DNA of 64,000 bases from Reyranella sp. (GCF_004297405.1 NZ_SCVC01000006.1:682001-746000); one strand, 5' to 3'; shown: positions 46,838 to 56,100, numbered from the stretch's first letter. Notes: generated by a model from the sequence alone, not told the origin. Program-made: numbers and translations.

Positions 46838-47578
46838 CTAGCCAAGGTTTCGACGATAGAGCGCGATCAGGCGCTCCCAGTGCCGCTCCGCCGCGGGCTT
46901 GTCGTAACACCAGCGTTGCGGAAAGGCGAAGCCGTGATGGACAGTCGGATGGACCTCGAGTTCGCCCCTGGCGCCCGAAGCATCGAACAGTTTCTTCAGC
47001 TCCTTCACCATGTCGGGCGGCGCAAGGTCATCGTGTTCGGCGCAGGAGATGTAGAGCTCGCCCTTGGCTTTGCCCAAGGTAAGGTGCGGGCTTTCGACGG
47101 CATCGCTTACCAGCCACGTACCGTAGAAAGAGGCTGCCGCGGCGATACGGTCCGGGTAGCGCGCGGCCGCAGCCAGAGCATAGGGCCCGCTCATGCAATA
47201 GCCATGGACACCGACCGGCCCCTTCTTCGATTCCCTCTGTTGGTCGGCATAGGCGATCAGGGCAGCAATATCGTCCATCACCGGCGGGATCGTCATCTTG
47301 GTGCGCACGGCCCGCATGCGCTGATGCTCGGCGCTGCCATGGGTCAGGACATCGGCGCCGTACTTCGTGTCCTTGCCGGCGCGGTAATAGAGGTTGGGCA
47401 GCAGCACGTAGTAGCCGACCGTCGCCAGCCGCCGGGCCATGTCGTACAGCTCCTCGCGGATGCCGGGCGCATCCATCAGGAGAAGGGCCGGCGGATAGGG
47501 TCCCCCGCGCTCCGGGTGGCAGATGAACGTTTCAATGCCACCGTCCCGCGTCGGGATGTCCAGAACTTTCTCGATCAT
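46838..47578 (-). CDS. dienelactone hydrolase family protein
   Basis: 246-residue alpha/beta hydrolase. The catalytic cysteine is in GYCMSG (about 129-134), acid in AEHDDLAPP, and histidine in VHHGFAFP, so the Cys-Asp/Glu-His triad of the family is intact. LLMDAPGIREELYDMARRLA is the N-terminal block. It probably cleaves a lactone or small ester in the cytosol. Stop lies 11 bp before the Bug gene start, so the two are probably co-transcribed. Confidence 0.88.
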   Translation of the reverse strand: MIEKVLDIPTRDGGIETFICHPERGGPYPPALLLMDAPGIREELYDMARRLATVGYYVLLPNLYYRAGKDTKYGADVLTHGSAEHQRMRAVRTKMTIPPVMDDIAALIAYADQQRESKKGPVGVHGYCMSGPYALAAAARYPDRIAAAASFYGTWLVSDAVESPHLTLGKAKGELYISCAEHDDLAPPDMVKELKKLFDASGARGELEVHPTVHHGFAFPQRWCYDKPAAERHWERLIALYRRNLG

Positions 47579-47659
47579 GTGTTGGCGTTCCTCCTGCTTT
47601 CCGCCATGCGGCCGCCTTGCTAGGCTCGCTCCAACAATAACGCTTCTTGGGGTGAAACG

Positions 47660-48877
47660 ATGAGACGAGCTTTGATTGGTACGGCCGCATTCTGCCTTGC
47701 GGCCTGGTCGCTGCCGGCTGCTGCCCAGCTTTCAGACAACACGCTTAAGGTCGGCGTCGCGACCGACATGTCGAGCCTCTATGCCGACATCAACGGCCCA
47801 GGTGCCGTGCTCGCCACGCAGATGGCGATCGAAGACTTCGGCGGCTCCGTGCTCGGCCAGAAGATCGAATTCGTATCGGGCGATATCCAGAACAAGGCCG
47901 ACGTTGCCGCCACCATGGCCGGGCGGTGGTACGACAACGAGAAGGTCGACATGATCCTAGGCGCCGGTGCGTCCTCTTCGTCGATCGCCTCGGCGCGCGT
48001 CGCGGGTGACAAGAAGCGCATCTTCATTGCCACCGATCCGGCTTCTTCCGACCTGACCGGCAAGCTCTGCAACCCCTACTCGATCCACTGGGTCTACGAC
48101 ACGGCCGCGTTGGCCAACGGCACCGGCTCGGCGGTCGTGAAGGCTGGCGGCAAGACCTGGTTCTTCCTGACGGCCGACTATGCCTTCGGCTATGCACTTG
48201 AGCGCGACGTCTCCGAGGTCGTGAAGAAGGCCGGCGGCACCGTGGTCGGTGGCGTCAAGCATCCGATCAACACCAACGACTTCTCGTCGTTCCTGCTGCA
48301 GGCGCAGAGCTCAAAGGCCCAGATCATCGGGCTGGCGAACGCCGGCGGCGACACGATCAATTCGATCAAGCAGGCGGCCGAGTTTGGCATCGTCAAAGGT
48401 GGCCAGAAGCTCGCGGGCCTGTTGGTCTTCATCTCCGACATCCACTCGCTGGGCCTGGAACGGGCGCAGGGCCTTAACCTGACCGAAGCCTTCTACTGGG
48501 ACCTGAACGACAAGACGCGCGACTTCTCCAAGCGCTTCGCAGCACGGTTCAACGGCAAGGTACCGACCAGCGTACAGGCGGGCTTCTATTCAGCTACGCT
48601 GGCTTACCTGAACGCCGTGAAGGCGACCGGGACGGATGATCCCGACAAGGTCATGGCCGCCATGAAGGCCGCCAAGTGGGACGATCCGATCTTCGGACCG
48701 AGCTACATCCGCGCGGATGGCCGCAAGATGCACAACATGTACCTCTTCGAGGTGAAGAAGCCCTCGGAGTCCAAGGGCCCGTGGGACTACTACAAGCTGC
48801 TCGCCACCATTGCGGGCGAGGAAGCCTTCCGGCCCATGGAACAGGGTGAATGCCCCATGGTTGCCAAGAAGAACTAG
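47660..48877 (+). CDS. ABC substrate-binding protein, Liv/HAAT type
   Basis: 405 residues. Signal peptide MRRALIGTAAFCLAAWSLPAAAQ; mature VGVATDMSSLYADINGPGAVLATQMAIEDFGG, DMILGAGASSSSIASARVA and FFLTADYAFGYALERDV are type I periplasmic binding blocks. No permease gene is next to it; instead a propeller gene follows 17 bp on. Ligand unknown. Confidence 0.87.
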   Translation: MRRALIGTAAFCLAAWSLPAAAQLSDNTLKVGVATDMSSLYADINGPGAVLATQMAIEDFGGSVLGQKIEFVSGDIQNKADVAATMAGRWYDNEKVDMILGAGASSSSIASARVAGDKKRIFIATDPASSDLTGKLCNPYSIHWVYDTAALANGTGSAVVKAGGKTWFFLTADYAFGYALERDVSEVVKKAGGTVVGGVKHPINTNDFSSFLLQAQSSKAQIIGLANAGGDTINSIKQAAEFGIVKGGQKLAGLLVFISDIHSLGLERAQGLNLTEAFYWDLNDKTRDFSKRFAARFNGKVPTSVQAGFYSATLAYLNAVKATGTDDPDKVMAAMKAAKWDDPIFGPSYIRADGRKMHNMYLFEVKKPSESKGPWDYYKLLATIAGEEAFRPMEQGECPMVAKKN

Positions 48878-48894
48878 CCAAGGAGTACCTGCTC

Positions 48895-49947
48895 ATGGTC
48901 GAGCAATCGAACATCTACGCCGGCGTCGCCGGCTATTTCGGAAAGACCGAACAGAAAGGCCGCGTCGGAGTCTTCCGGCGCGCCACGGCCGGCGGCGATT
49001 GGCAGCATGTGCTGGGCAGCGTTCAAGCCTTCACTGTCTTCGTGCATCCGAGGAATCCCGAAATGGTGTTCGCGGGAACCAACGATGGCATATGGCGCAG
49101 CACCGACCGCGGCGCCACCTTCCGTCGGACAGCCTTCCCCGACGACAAGCGGGAAGTCTGGTCCTTCCTGGTGGATTCACGCGATCCCAATCGCATCTTC
49201 GCCGGGGCCTCGCCGATCGACGTCTACCGTAGCGACGATGGCGGCGCCTCGTGGTGGCGACTGCCGACGCCAGCCGTCGATATCCATTGCAAGGGGCCTT
49301 TCGCCTCCCGTGTGATGCGGTTGGTGCAGCATCCCAAGCGGCACGACGAGATTTATGCCGCCCTTGAGATCAACGGCGTCATGCGCAGCATCGATCTCGG
49401 CCAGACCTGGAGCGATTGCAGCGCCGGCCTGCTGAAGCTCGCCGAGCACGAGCACCTCAAGAGCAAGATCGTCAGTGACACGACAGCCGAGGGCATGCTC
49501 GACAGCCATGCCGTCACCATCAATCCGGCCGATCCCGACAGTGTATGGCTCGCCGTTCGCATGGGACTGTTCCGCAGTTCCGACCAGGGACACACCTGGA
49601 AGGACATGGAAGTCGGCCGTTTCTCGCCCACGACCTACGGCCGCGACATCCGCGTCTCGCCGATCGAGCCCAACACGCTCTACTCGGCGCTTTCGGTCGC
49701 TGCGGCCAGCCACGATGGTGGACTCTATCGCAGTGAAGACGGTGGCGAGAGCTGGAAGCGTTTCGACAAGGTCCAGGTCCACGGCACCATCATGTCGATC
49801 GGCCTGCACCCGACCGACGCCGCACAGGTCTATCTCGGCGCCCGATACGATGGCGAGATATTCGGCACACGTGATGCCGGCAAGAGCTGGCAGGCCATGC
49901 CCCTGCCCGGCGACGTCCAGCACATATACTCGCTGGCCTGCGGCTGA
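48895..49947 (+). CDS. BNR/Asp-box repeat beta-propeller protein
   Basis: 350 residues, no signal peptide. Six Asp-box motifs (S/T-x-D-x-G-x-T/S-W/F) are seen: WRSTDRGATF, YRSDDGGASW, RSIDLGQTW, RSSDQGHTW, YRSEDGGESW and GTRDAGKSW, one for each blade of a six-bladed propeller. The ATG at 48895 has AGGAG upstream. It is not a sialidase, since no arginine triad context is evident. Function is unknown; linked in operon to the preceding binding protein. Confidence 0.78.
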   Translation: MVEQSNIYAGVAGYFGKTEQKGRVGVFRRATAGGDWQHVLGSVQAFTVFVHPRNPEMVFAGTNDGIWRSTDRGATFRRTAFPDDKREVWSFLVDSRDPNRIFAGASPIDVYRSDDGGASWWRLPTPAVDIHCKGPFASRVMRLVQHPKRHDEIYAALEINGVMRSIDLGQTWSDCSAGLLKLAEHEHLKSKIVSDTTAEGMLDSHAVTINPADPDSVWLAVRMGLFRSSDQGHTWKDMEVGRFSPTTYGRDIRVSPIEPNTLYSALSVAAASHDGGLYRSEDGGESWKRFDKVQVHGTIMSIGLHPTDAAQVYLGARYDGEIFGTRDAGKSWQAMPLPGDVQHIYSLACG

Positions 49948-49958
49948 GGTCTTAGCCG

Positions 49959-51059
49959 CTACTGCGACTGCGCCGTCACATCGTGTGGCGGCGATGCCGG
50001 AATTTCCTTACCACCGCTCGGGATCTGCGTGACGCCGGTCAGGCTGCGTTGACGGCCGGTGTCGATCGACACCGTAGCCGTCATGCCGGCGCGTAGCGGC
50101 GGCTCGCCAACATGCGGCAGGAGCCGCAACTTCACCGGCAGGCGCTGCACGACCTTGACCCAGTTCCCGCTGGCATTCTGCGGTGGCAGGATCGCGAACT
50201 CCGCGCCGGTCGCCGGACTGACGCTCTCGACCAGCGCCTCCCAGGTCACGTCGGGATAGGTATCGAGCACCACGGTCGCCTTCTGGCCGACCCGCACATG
50301 GGTCAGCTCCGTCTCCTTGAAGTTCGCCTCGACCCAGGGCCGGCTCAGCACCACCAGCGCGAACAGCGGCGTTGCCGCCTTGATCTGCTCACCCTGCTGC
50401 AGGCGCATGTTCACCACCACGCCATCGACCGGCGCTCGTACTGCCGTGCGCGCCAAGTCGAGGGCGGCGCGCTCCCGCGCGGCAATCTTCTCGCGGACCA
50501 TCGGGTGCTGGTCCGCCGGCAATTGCGGATCACCGTTCAGGGCCGTCAACACCCGCTGCAGCTTCTCTCGGGCGGTACGGGCGCGGTCCGCAGCACCACG
50601 CGCCTCGTTGAAGGCCTCGTCTCGCTTGCTCGCCGAGGCCACGCCTTTGGATGCCAGCTCTTCCTGCCGCTGCCACTGCCTTTCTTGATAGGCCGCCCGG
50701 GACTCGGCCTCGGAAAGCTCCGCAACGGCTTCACGCCAGATGCCGCGCAGGCTTTCGACATGGGCTCGTGCGGCATCGAGTTCGGCATCGGCGCTGTCGA
50801 GCGCCAAGCGGAACGGCCGGGATTCGATCGTGACCAACGTCTGACCGGAGGCAACGGTCGCATGATCCCGCGTCAGCACGCGGCGCACCTGACCGGAGAC
50901 CTCGGGCGAGATCTGTACGATATGCGCTTTCACGTAGGCGTTGTCGGTCGTGACATAGCGACCGCCCGACAGCCACCACCAGCCCGCTCCCGCTATCGCC
51001 ACCAATGGCACCGCGAACAGCAGCAGCAGGCGCAAGACGGGAACCGGCCGCCGGCTCAT
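49959..51059 (-). CDS. HlyD/EmrA-type membrane fusion protein
   Basis: 366 residues: one N-terminal membrane anchor (LRLLLLFAVPLVAIAGAGWWWL), barrel-sandwich start YVTTDNAYVKAHIVQISPEVSGQV, then a long coiled-coil hairpin at about 105-200 and RAPVDGVVVNMRLQQGEQI. It links an EmrB-type pump to an outer-membrane channel. The gene overlaps the MarR stop by 4 bp. The partner pump, 51555, is divergent rather than downstream. Confidence 0.9.
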   Translation of the reverse strand: MSRRPVPVLRLLLLFAVPLVAIAGAGWWWLSGGRYVTTDNAYVKAHIVQISPEVSGQVRRVLTRDHATVASGQTLVTIESRPFRLALDSADAELDAARAHVESLRGIWREAVAELSEAESRAAYQERQWQRQEELASKGVASASKRDEAFNEARGAADRARTAREKLQRVLTALNGDPQLPADQHPMVREKIAARERAALDLARTAVRAPVDGVVVNMRLQQGEQIKAATPLFALVVLSRPWVEANFKETELTHVRVGQKATVVLDTYPDVTWEALVESVSPATGAEFAILPPQNASGNWVKVVQRLPVKLRLLPHVGEPPLRAGMTATVSIDTGRQRSLTGVTQIPSGGKEIPASPPHDVTAQSQ

Positions 51060-51505
51060 GACCCGTTGGTCCCTGCAAGGCTCTGCAACTGCCCCTTCAC
51101 CCGAGCCGCCAGCCGCGTGAACTGATCGCGTTCGCGCGTCGTCAGTGGCGCCAGTGCGTCGTCGACCGTCGCCTCGGCGATCGCCCACATGGCCTTGTGG
51201 GCGCGGCGAGCGTCGTCGGTGAGATAGAGACGATTGATGCGCCGGTCTTCGCTATCCGCGTGGCGCTCGACCCAGCCGTTCTTCTGCATCCGGTCGAGCA
51301 TACGGCCTGCGCTGGCGCGATCGATCTCGAGCATGACGGCAAGCTCCGTCTGGCTGGCCCCCGGTCGTCGGTAGAGCCGGGTCAGGACGAGCCATTGGGC
51401 ACGGGTAAGGCCGATGTCACGGACGCGACGGTCGAAGACCGTCCGCATCAGACGCGCAACGTCCGATAGCACGTAGCCAATATATTCGTCGTCGTCTGGC
51501 CCCAA
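51056..51505 (-). CDS. MarR family regulator
   Basis: 149 residues. Winged helix: LTRAQWLVLTRLYRRPGASQTELAVMLEIDRASAGRMLDRMQKNGWVERHADSEDRRINRLYL covers the recognition helix and wing. Probably represses both itself with emrA and the divergent pump gene through the dyad at 51529-51555. Phenolic or drug ligands are typical of the family. Confidence 0.9.
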   Translation of the reverse strand: MGPDDDEYIGYVLSDVARLMRTVFDRRVRDIGLTRAQWLVLTRLYRRPGASQTELAVMLEIDRASAGRMLDRMQKNGWVERHADSEDRRINRLYLTDDARRAHKAMWAIAEATVDDALAPLTTRERDQFTRLAARVKGQLQSLAGTNGS

Positions 51506-51528
51506 GGCGCTGGTCTCGTCGAGAATTG

Positions 51529-51555
51529 TTGCCTAGGCTACAATAGTCTAGGCAA
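51529..51555. promoter_or_regulatory. MarR-type operator dyad in divergent promoter
   Basis: TTGCCTAG (51529-51536) and CTAGGCAA (51548-51555) are perfect inverted 8-bp arms with an 11-bp centre; the left arm also forms the palindrome CCTAGG. A TACAAT -10 hexamer (51539-51544) lies inside, which fits steric repression. The right arm ends on the first base of the pump's ATG, so the transcript from this promoter would have almost no leader. Confidence 0.65.
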
Positions 51556-53087
51556 TGAGTTCAACAACCGCCGCCGACGCCTTTCCGGAAAGCCCCGAGG
51601 AGACCTCGCTGGGCAAGCGAGTGCTGATTCTCGTGATGGTGGTGTTGGGCTCGACCCTTTACGCCACGACCCTCCTGATCGCCTCGACGCTCCTGCCCCA
51701 GATGCAGGGCACCATGTCGGCCACCCAGGATGAGATCGCCTGGGCAATGACCTTCAACATCCTGGCGACCGCCGTGGCCACCCCGATGACCGGCTGGCTG
51801 GCCGCCCGGTTCGGCCGGCGCGAAACCATGGTCTGGTCGGTCTTCGCTTTCACCGTCACGACTCTGATGTGCGGCCTCGCAGATTCGCTGGAGACGCTGA
51901 TCCTGTGGCGTGTCCTGCAGGGCGCGCTGGGCGCCCCGGTGATCCCGCTGTCGCAGACCATCCTTCTCGACACCTTCCCCAAGCGGCAGCAGGGACTGGT
52001 GACGTCGATCTTCGGCATGGCCGTGGTCATCGGGCCGGTGATCGGCCCCACCGTCGGCGGCATGCTGTCGGAGATCTACAGTTGGCGCTGGGCCTTTTAC
52101 ATGATCGTGCCGGTGGGCCTGATCTCCTTCGTCGGGCTGCGCCTCACCCTGCCCTACGACCGCCCGACCGGACGCATCAGCCTCGACTGGACGGGCTTCC
52201 TGTCGCTCTCGGTCGCCATCGCCTGCGTCCAGCTCGTGCTGTCGCGTGGTCAGCGGCTCGACTGGTTCGAGTCGACCGAAATCATGATCGAGACCTTCAT
52301 CGCTGTTCTGGCGTTCTGGGTCTTCCTCGCCCACAGCCTTACGACCGACCGGCCGTTCCTCAACCTGCGTCTCCTGCTCGACCGCAACTATGCAATCGGC
52401 CTCGTGCTGGTGCTGATCTACGGCATGCTGAATTTCACGCCCATGGTGTTGCTGCCTCCGCTCCTGCAGCAGCATGCAGGCTTTCCCGACGCACTAATCG
52501 GTGAAGTCATCGCGGCTCGCGGCGTCGGCGCCACGATCGGATTCTTCCTGGCGATCTTCGTCGGCCGCATGGACCCGCGCATCGGCCTGATCGGTGGCTT
52601 CGCGGTGCAGACACTCTCGGGCGTCTGGCTGATGGCGATCGACCTCAATGTCGACATGGGCACCTTGATGCTGAACAGCCTGCTTCAGGGGATCGCCGTC
52701 GGAGTCATCTGGGTGCCGCTCACCCTCGTCACTTTCTCCAATGTCAGTGCCGCCAACCTGGCCGAGGGCACGGCGGTCTACCATCTGCTGCGCAACATCG
52801 GATCGAGCTTCTTCATTTCGATCTGCGTTGCCGAAATCGTGCGCGCGACCAGCGCCAACTACAGCCGCATGGTGGAGCTGGTGAACCCGTTCAACAGGGC
52901 GCTGGCGCTGCCTTGGGTGACGGGTGGTTGGGATTTCGAAACGATGCTGGGGCTGGCTCGCCTCTCGAAAGAGATCAGCCGCCAATCGGCGATGATCGGC
53001 TACATCAACGCCTTCGGCCTCTATACTGCCTGTTCGGCGATGGCCATTCCGCTCATCCTGCTGATTGGCCGCCGCGCCCGGCGATAA
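51555..53087 (+). CDS. EmrB/DHA2-type MFS efflux pump
   Basis: 510 residues with about 14 membrane segments. LIASTLLPQMQGTMSATQDEIAWAMTFNILATAVATPMTGWLAARFGRRETM holds the EmrB start and motif A; FGMAVVIGPVIGPTVGGML is motif C of drug:H+ antiporters. Works with the EmrA-like protein of the divergent operon as a tripartite efflux system. Its ATG overlaps the operator; ribosome site is poor (AGG 4 bp before), so leaderless initiation is possible. Confidence 0.9.
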   Translation: MSSTTAADAFPESPEETSLGKRVLILVMVVLGSTLYATTLLIASTLLPQMQGTMSATQDEIAWAMTFNILATAVATPMTGWLAARFGRRETMVWSVFAFTVTTLMCGLADSLETLILWRVLQGALGAPVIPLSQTILLDTFPKRQQGLVTSIFGMAVVIGPVIGPTVGGMLSEIYSWRWAFYMIVPVGLISFVGLRLTLPYDRPTGRISLDWTGFLSLSVAIACVQLVLSRGQRLDWFESTEIMIETFIAVLAFWVFLAHSLTTDRPFLNLRLLLDRNYAIGLVLVLIYGMLNFTPMVLLPPLLQQHAGFPDALIGEVIAARGVGATIGFFLAIFVGRMDPRIGLIGGFAVQTLSGVWLMAIDLNVDMGTLMLNSLLQGIAVGVIWVPLTLVTFSNVSAANLAEGTAVYHLLRNIGSSFFISICVAEIVRATSANYSRMVELVNPFNRALALPWVTGGWDFETMLGLARLSKEISRQSAMIGYINAFGLYTACSAMAIPLILLIGRRARR

Positions 53088-53109
53088 TGAACAGTCACGG
53101 AGGAGCCGC

Positions 53110-53547
53110 ATGCCCATCAAGGTTCTGGAGATCCACCACACCGGCTACCGCCTCGACAACAAGGGTGAGATGGTCGACACGGTCGCGAACTTCTATGCCG
53201 ACGTTCTCGGCCTTGAACGCGACAAGGGCCGGCCGACGATCCCCGGCATCCCGGGTCTCTGGATCAATGTCGGCGAGGTCGGGCAAATCCATCTCTTCGG
53301 CGGCCAGCAACCCTCACCCGTCGCCAAGGGGCCGGGCATGGACCCGACCCTGCCGCATATCGCCCTGGCCGTCGCCGATATCCAGGAGAGCCGGCGCGAG
53401 CTTGAGCGCTTGGGGGTGAAGTACTGGGCGATTGAAGGGCTGACGAGCCCGGACTCGCTGCAGCTCTTCATGAACGATCCTTGCGGCAACATGGTCGAGC
53501 TGCACCAGATCGACAAATGCCGCTGCACCATGAGGAACCGCGCCTAG
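53110..53547 (+). CDS. VOC/glyoxalase-fold protein
   Basis: 145 residues. HHTGYRL near the start and LPHIALAVADIQESRRELERLGVKYW and PDSLQLFMNDPCGNMVELHQ are the two beta-alpha-beta-beta-beta halves of the VOC fold, with metal-type H and E residues. GGAGGAG lies before the ATG at 53110. Dioxygenase, glyoxalase or resistance roles are possible. The 3' end overlaps the opposite FAD gene by 4 bp. Confidence 0.85.
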   Translation: MPIKVLEIHHTGYRLDNKGEMVDTVANFYADVLGLERDKGRPTIPGIPGLWINVGEVGQIHLFGGQQPSPVAKGPGMDPTLPHIALAVADIQESRRELERLGVKYWAIEGLTSPDSLQLFMNDPCGNMVELHQIDKCRCTMRNRA

Positions 53548-54791
53548 CGACGGCGCATCATCTCCTTTGCGACCAGTCGCGCGGCCGGACCGCTGCGGGC
53601 CGCACTGTTCGGCTTCACCAGGTTGCCGATCTCGAAGCGCAGCAGATGCACTTCGGGATGCTTCCCGGCAGCACGACGCATCGCCTCCGAGCCCAGCACC
53701 ATCTTGTCGAAGCCGGCCGGCCTTTCGCCCACGGTGAGCGGATATTCGAGGTCGGCCATCGCGGCCGTTGCCCATGCCTGTTCACTCACGGCCGCTGCCC
53801 GTGGCAGGTAGGCCGCCACCACGCCGTTGAGGCCGTCAGGATCGGCAGCGGCGGCCAGCGCCTCACGTAGCGCCAGTGCGTGGCCTGCGGCGACGGACAT
53901 GCCCTGACCGAAGGTCGGATTGAAGCTCGAGATACAATCGCCGATCGGGATCACGCGCGGTGGCAGACCACTCGAACGCTCGAAGTGTCGCCAGGTCGCA
54001 TTGGCGATGCGATAGCTGCGCAGAGGCCCGAGAGGCACGGCATCGCGCAGCCGGTCGGTGATGTCGGGCACCGGCAGCGCCGCAGCATAGGCACGGAACC
54101 CTTCAAGATCGGTCGGTACCTTGTTGTCGAACCGGCTGCAGAGCGTGATCAGCCATTCGTCGCTCTCAACCGGACAAACCAGCCCATAGCGATCGTCCGG
54201 CGGCTCGGGAATGCAGGCGATGAAGCGGCCCTCGCCGCGATAGCGCGCCGGCTTGGCGAAGCGCGCCGAGGTGTAGGTCACCTCGATGCCGAGCGTGGTC
54301 GCCGGCACGTCGAGCCCCGCCAGCAATTGGTCGCCGCGTCCCGTCGCGATTACGGTTAGATTGCTGCCCTCCAAAGGCAGAGCGTCGACCGGCGTGCGGT
54401 CCCGAATCGTCACGTTGCCCAGCGCCAGAATGCGACGGCGCAGCACATGCTCATAGGCCGGCCGGCTCATCATCAACTGGCTATGACCGAGATCGCGCCG
54501 CGCATGCCACGCATCGTGCTCCCAGATCGACACGTCCTCGGTCTGCCGCACCTCGACCGCGCCGGCAGCCAGCAAGGCATCACGTATACCGGGCATCAGC
54601 GCCTCGAGGGCCAGTTCGCCGCCCTTCAGGAGAATATGGACCTGAAGGTCCTGTGCCACGCCCTTGCGCGACTGCGGAGCGTCCGGCAGTGCATCCTTGT
54701 CGAGGATCGTAACCGCCTCGAAGAACGGCGCCACGGCCGCCGCTGCGGCAAGGCCAGCGATGCCTGCCCCCACGATAACGGCCTTCGTCAT
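53544..54791 (-). CDS. FAD-dependent monooxygenase-like protein (squalene epoxidase-like)
   Basis: 415 residues. The Rossmann motif VGAGIAGLAAAAAV starts near residue 6, and GD motif IPIGDCISSFNPTFGQGMSVAAGHALALREAL near 300. RKGVAQDLQVHILLKGG is seen in many lipid- or polyketide-hydroxylating flavoproteins. The start at 54791 forms ATGA overlap with the small membrane protein gene upstream, so the two are translationally coupled. Substrate not known. Confidence 0.85.
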   Translation of the reverse strand: MTKAVIVGAGIAGLAAAAAVAPFFEAVTILDKDALPDAPQSRKGVAQDLQVHILLKGGELALEALMPGIRDALLAAGAVEVRQTEDVSIWEHDAWHARRDLGHSQLMMSRPAYEHVLRRRILALGNVTIRDRTPVDALPLEGSNLTVIATGRGDQLLAGLDVPATTLGIEVTYTSARFAKPARYRGEGRFIACIPEPPDDRYGLVCPVESDEWLITLCSRFDNKVPTDLEGFRAYAAALPVPDITDRLRDAVPLGPLRSYRIANATWRHFERSSGLPPRVIPIGDCISSFNPTFGQGMSVAAGHALALREALAAAADPDGLNGVVAAYLPRAAAVSEQAWATAAMADLEYPLTVGERPAGFDKMVLGSEAMRRAAGKHPEVHLLRFEIGNLVKPNSAARSGPAARLVAKEMMRRR

Positions 54792-55114
54792 GCCCTGCTC
54801 TTTGCCCTCAGGCGCGCTTGTCGATAGGCCGACCGCGCCTCCCTGGCAGCCGCGAGTGCCCTGTCCCGCCGCGTCGCAGCCCGGCTGTCCAACGCATACA
54901 TCAGCATCGCGATCACGATGAAAGCGCCCCCCAAAACATAATAATGCCAGGCGACGAGATAGAGCCGGAACACGACGACGACCAGTGGCACGGGAATGAA
55001 TGTCGCCGCGAACCTGATCCACGACGCACGGCCATAAGCCCGCACGGCCTCACGGGCCTCAACCTGACTGGCGAAGGCTCGCTGCTTCAGCGTCTCGATA
55101 TCGTTGCCGGACAT
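54788..55114 (-). CDS. small two-helix membrane protein, unknown family
   Basis: 108 residues with two hydrophobic segments at about 34-52 and 55-73 (FIPVPLVVVVFRLYLVAW, YVLGGAFIVIAMLMYAL) flanked by charged, helical Arg/Ala-rich ends (REAVRAYGRASW; RRDRALAAAREARSAYRQARLRAK) that look like coiled coil. I do not recognise the family. It lies 4 bp into the FAD gene and may anchor or assist that enzyme. Confidence 0.6.
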   Translation of the reverse strand: MSGNDIETLKQRAFASQVEAREAVRAYGRASWIRFAATFIPVPLVVVVFRLYLVAWHYYVLGGAFIVIAMLMYALDSRAATRRDRALAAAREARSAYRQARLRAKSRA

Positions 55115-55121
55115 CGAGAGA

Positions 55122-55928
55122 TTAGGACGGTGGCCGGCGTGGGGCTGTCCGCCGCCCGCTTGTCCTGGGATTCGGCCCCTGTCCTTGCCTCGCGCGGATC
55201 CGCACGGCTCTGCCCTCGGGCTGATCGATGTCGAACGCGCCCGTCTTGCGAACGAGGTCGCTCAACTTGCGATAGCCGTAAGTGCGGGGATCGAAGTCCG
55301 AGGCGATGTTGGCGAGGCGTTGCCCGACCGCCCCCAGCCCGACCCAACCATCTTCGCTTTCCATCTGCTCGATGGCCCGGCTGAGAATGGGGACCGCAGC
55401 GCTCGGCGGCTGCAGGGCCTGACGCGGCCCACCGTCCTGTTCCGGCGCGGACACTGCCGCCTCGGGCAAGAGATTCTCGGTATAGACGAAGCGCCGGCAC
55501 GCTTGCCGGAAGCTCTCTGGCGTCTTCTGCGCCCCGAAGCCGTAGACGTCGGCCCCCTCCTCGCGAAGCCGCGAGGCAAGCCTGGTGAAATCGCTGTCGG
55601 AGGACACGAGACAGAATCCATCGAACCGACCGCTGTGCAGGAGGTCCATGGCGTCAATCACCAAAGCGATGTCGGACGCGTTCTTCCCGGAGGTGTAGGC
55701 AAACTGCTGGTAGGGATCGATCGCGTATTTCTGCAGAACGTCGGTCCACGATCTCAGCCGCGAACTGGAGAAGTCGCCGTAGATGCGGCGCACGCTGGCC
55801 TCACCGAACTTGGCGATCTCCTCGAAAAGGCCGGCGACGATCCGAGGCGACGTATTGTCGGCGTCGATCAGCACGGCAAAGCGCCGCGGACGGGTTTCGT
55901 CAGCCATCTGTCGGTCCTTCGAAGCCAT
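55122..55928 (-). CDS. NYN-domain ribonuclease-like protein with a C-terminal LOTUS (OST-HTH) domain
   Basis: 268 residues. NYN domain: FAVLIDADNTSPRIVAGLFEEI with catalytic-type acidic residues near 20, IYGDFSS, DIALVIDAMDLLHSGRFDGF and VSSDSDFTRLASRLREEGADVYGFG. The C-terminal half has a winged LOTUS-like fold (LSRAIEQMESEDGWVGLGAVGQRL...YGYRKLSDLVRKTGAFDID) followed by a basic Arg/Pro tail. It probably cleaves or handles RNA. The start at 55928 is chosen by homology; upstream codons are not conserved. Solitary gene. Confidence 0.87.
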   Translation of the reverse strand: MASKDRQMADETRPRRFAVLIDADNTSPRIVAGLFEEIAKFGEASVRRIYGDFSSSRLRSWTDVLQKYAIDPYQQFAYTSGKNASDIALVIDAMDLLHSGRFDGFCLVSSDSDFTRLASRLREEGADVYGFGAQKTPESFRQACRRFVYTENLLPEAAVSAPEQDGGPRQALQPPSAAVPILSRAIEQMESEDGWVGLGAVGQRLANIASDFDPRTYGYRKLSDLVRKTGAFDIDQPEGRAVRIRARQGQGPNPRTSGRRTAPRRPPS

Positions 55929-56100
55929 GACCTGCCTTCTGCAATGGAACGAACGATATTGAGCACGTGGCACGTCCTACGCCCACTGATTTTCCGTCCG
56001 CTGTGGAACGATGAGACGCAGGGACGGTCTCCGCGTGGGCGCAACGACCCGCTTTTCCGGGCGTTTTCTCCCGTCAGCCCGCCACGAATTGGAGGACTCC

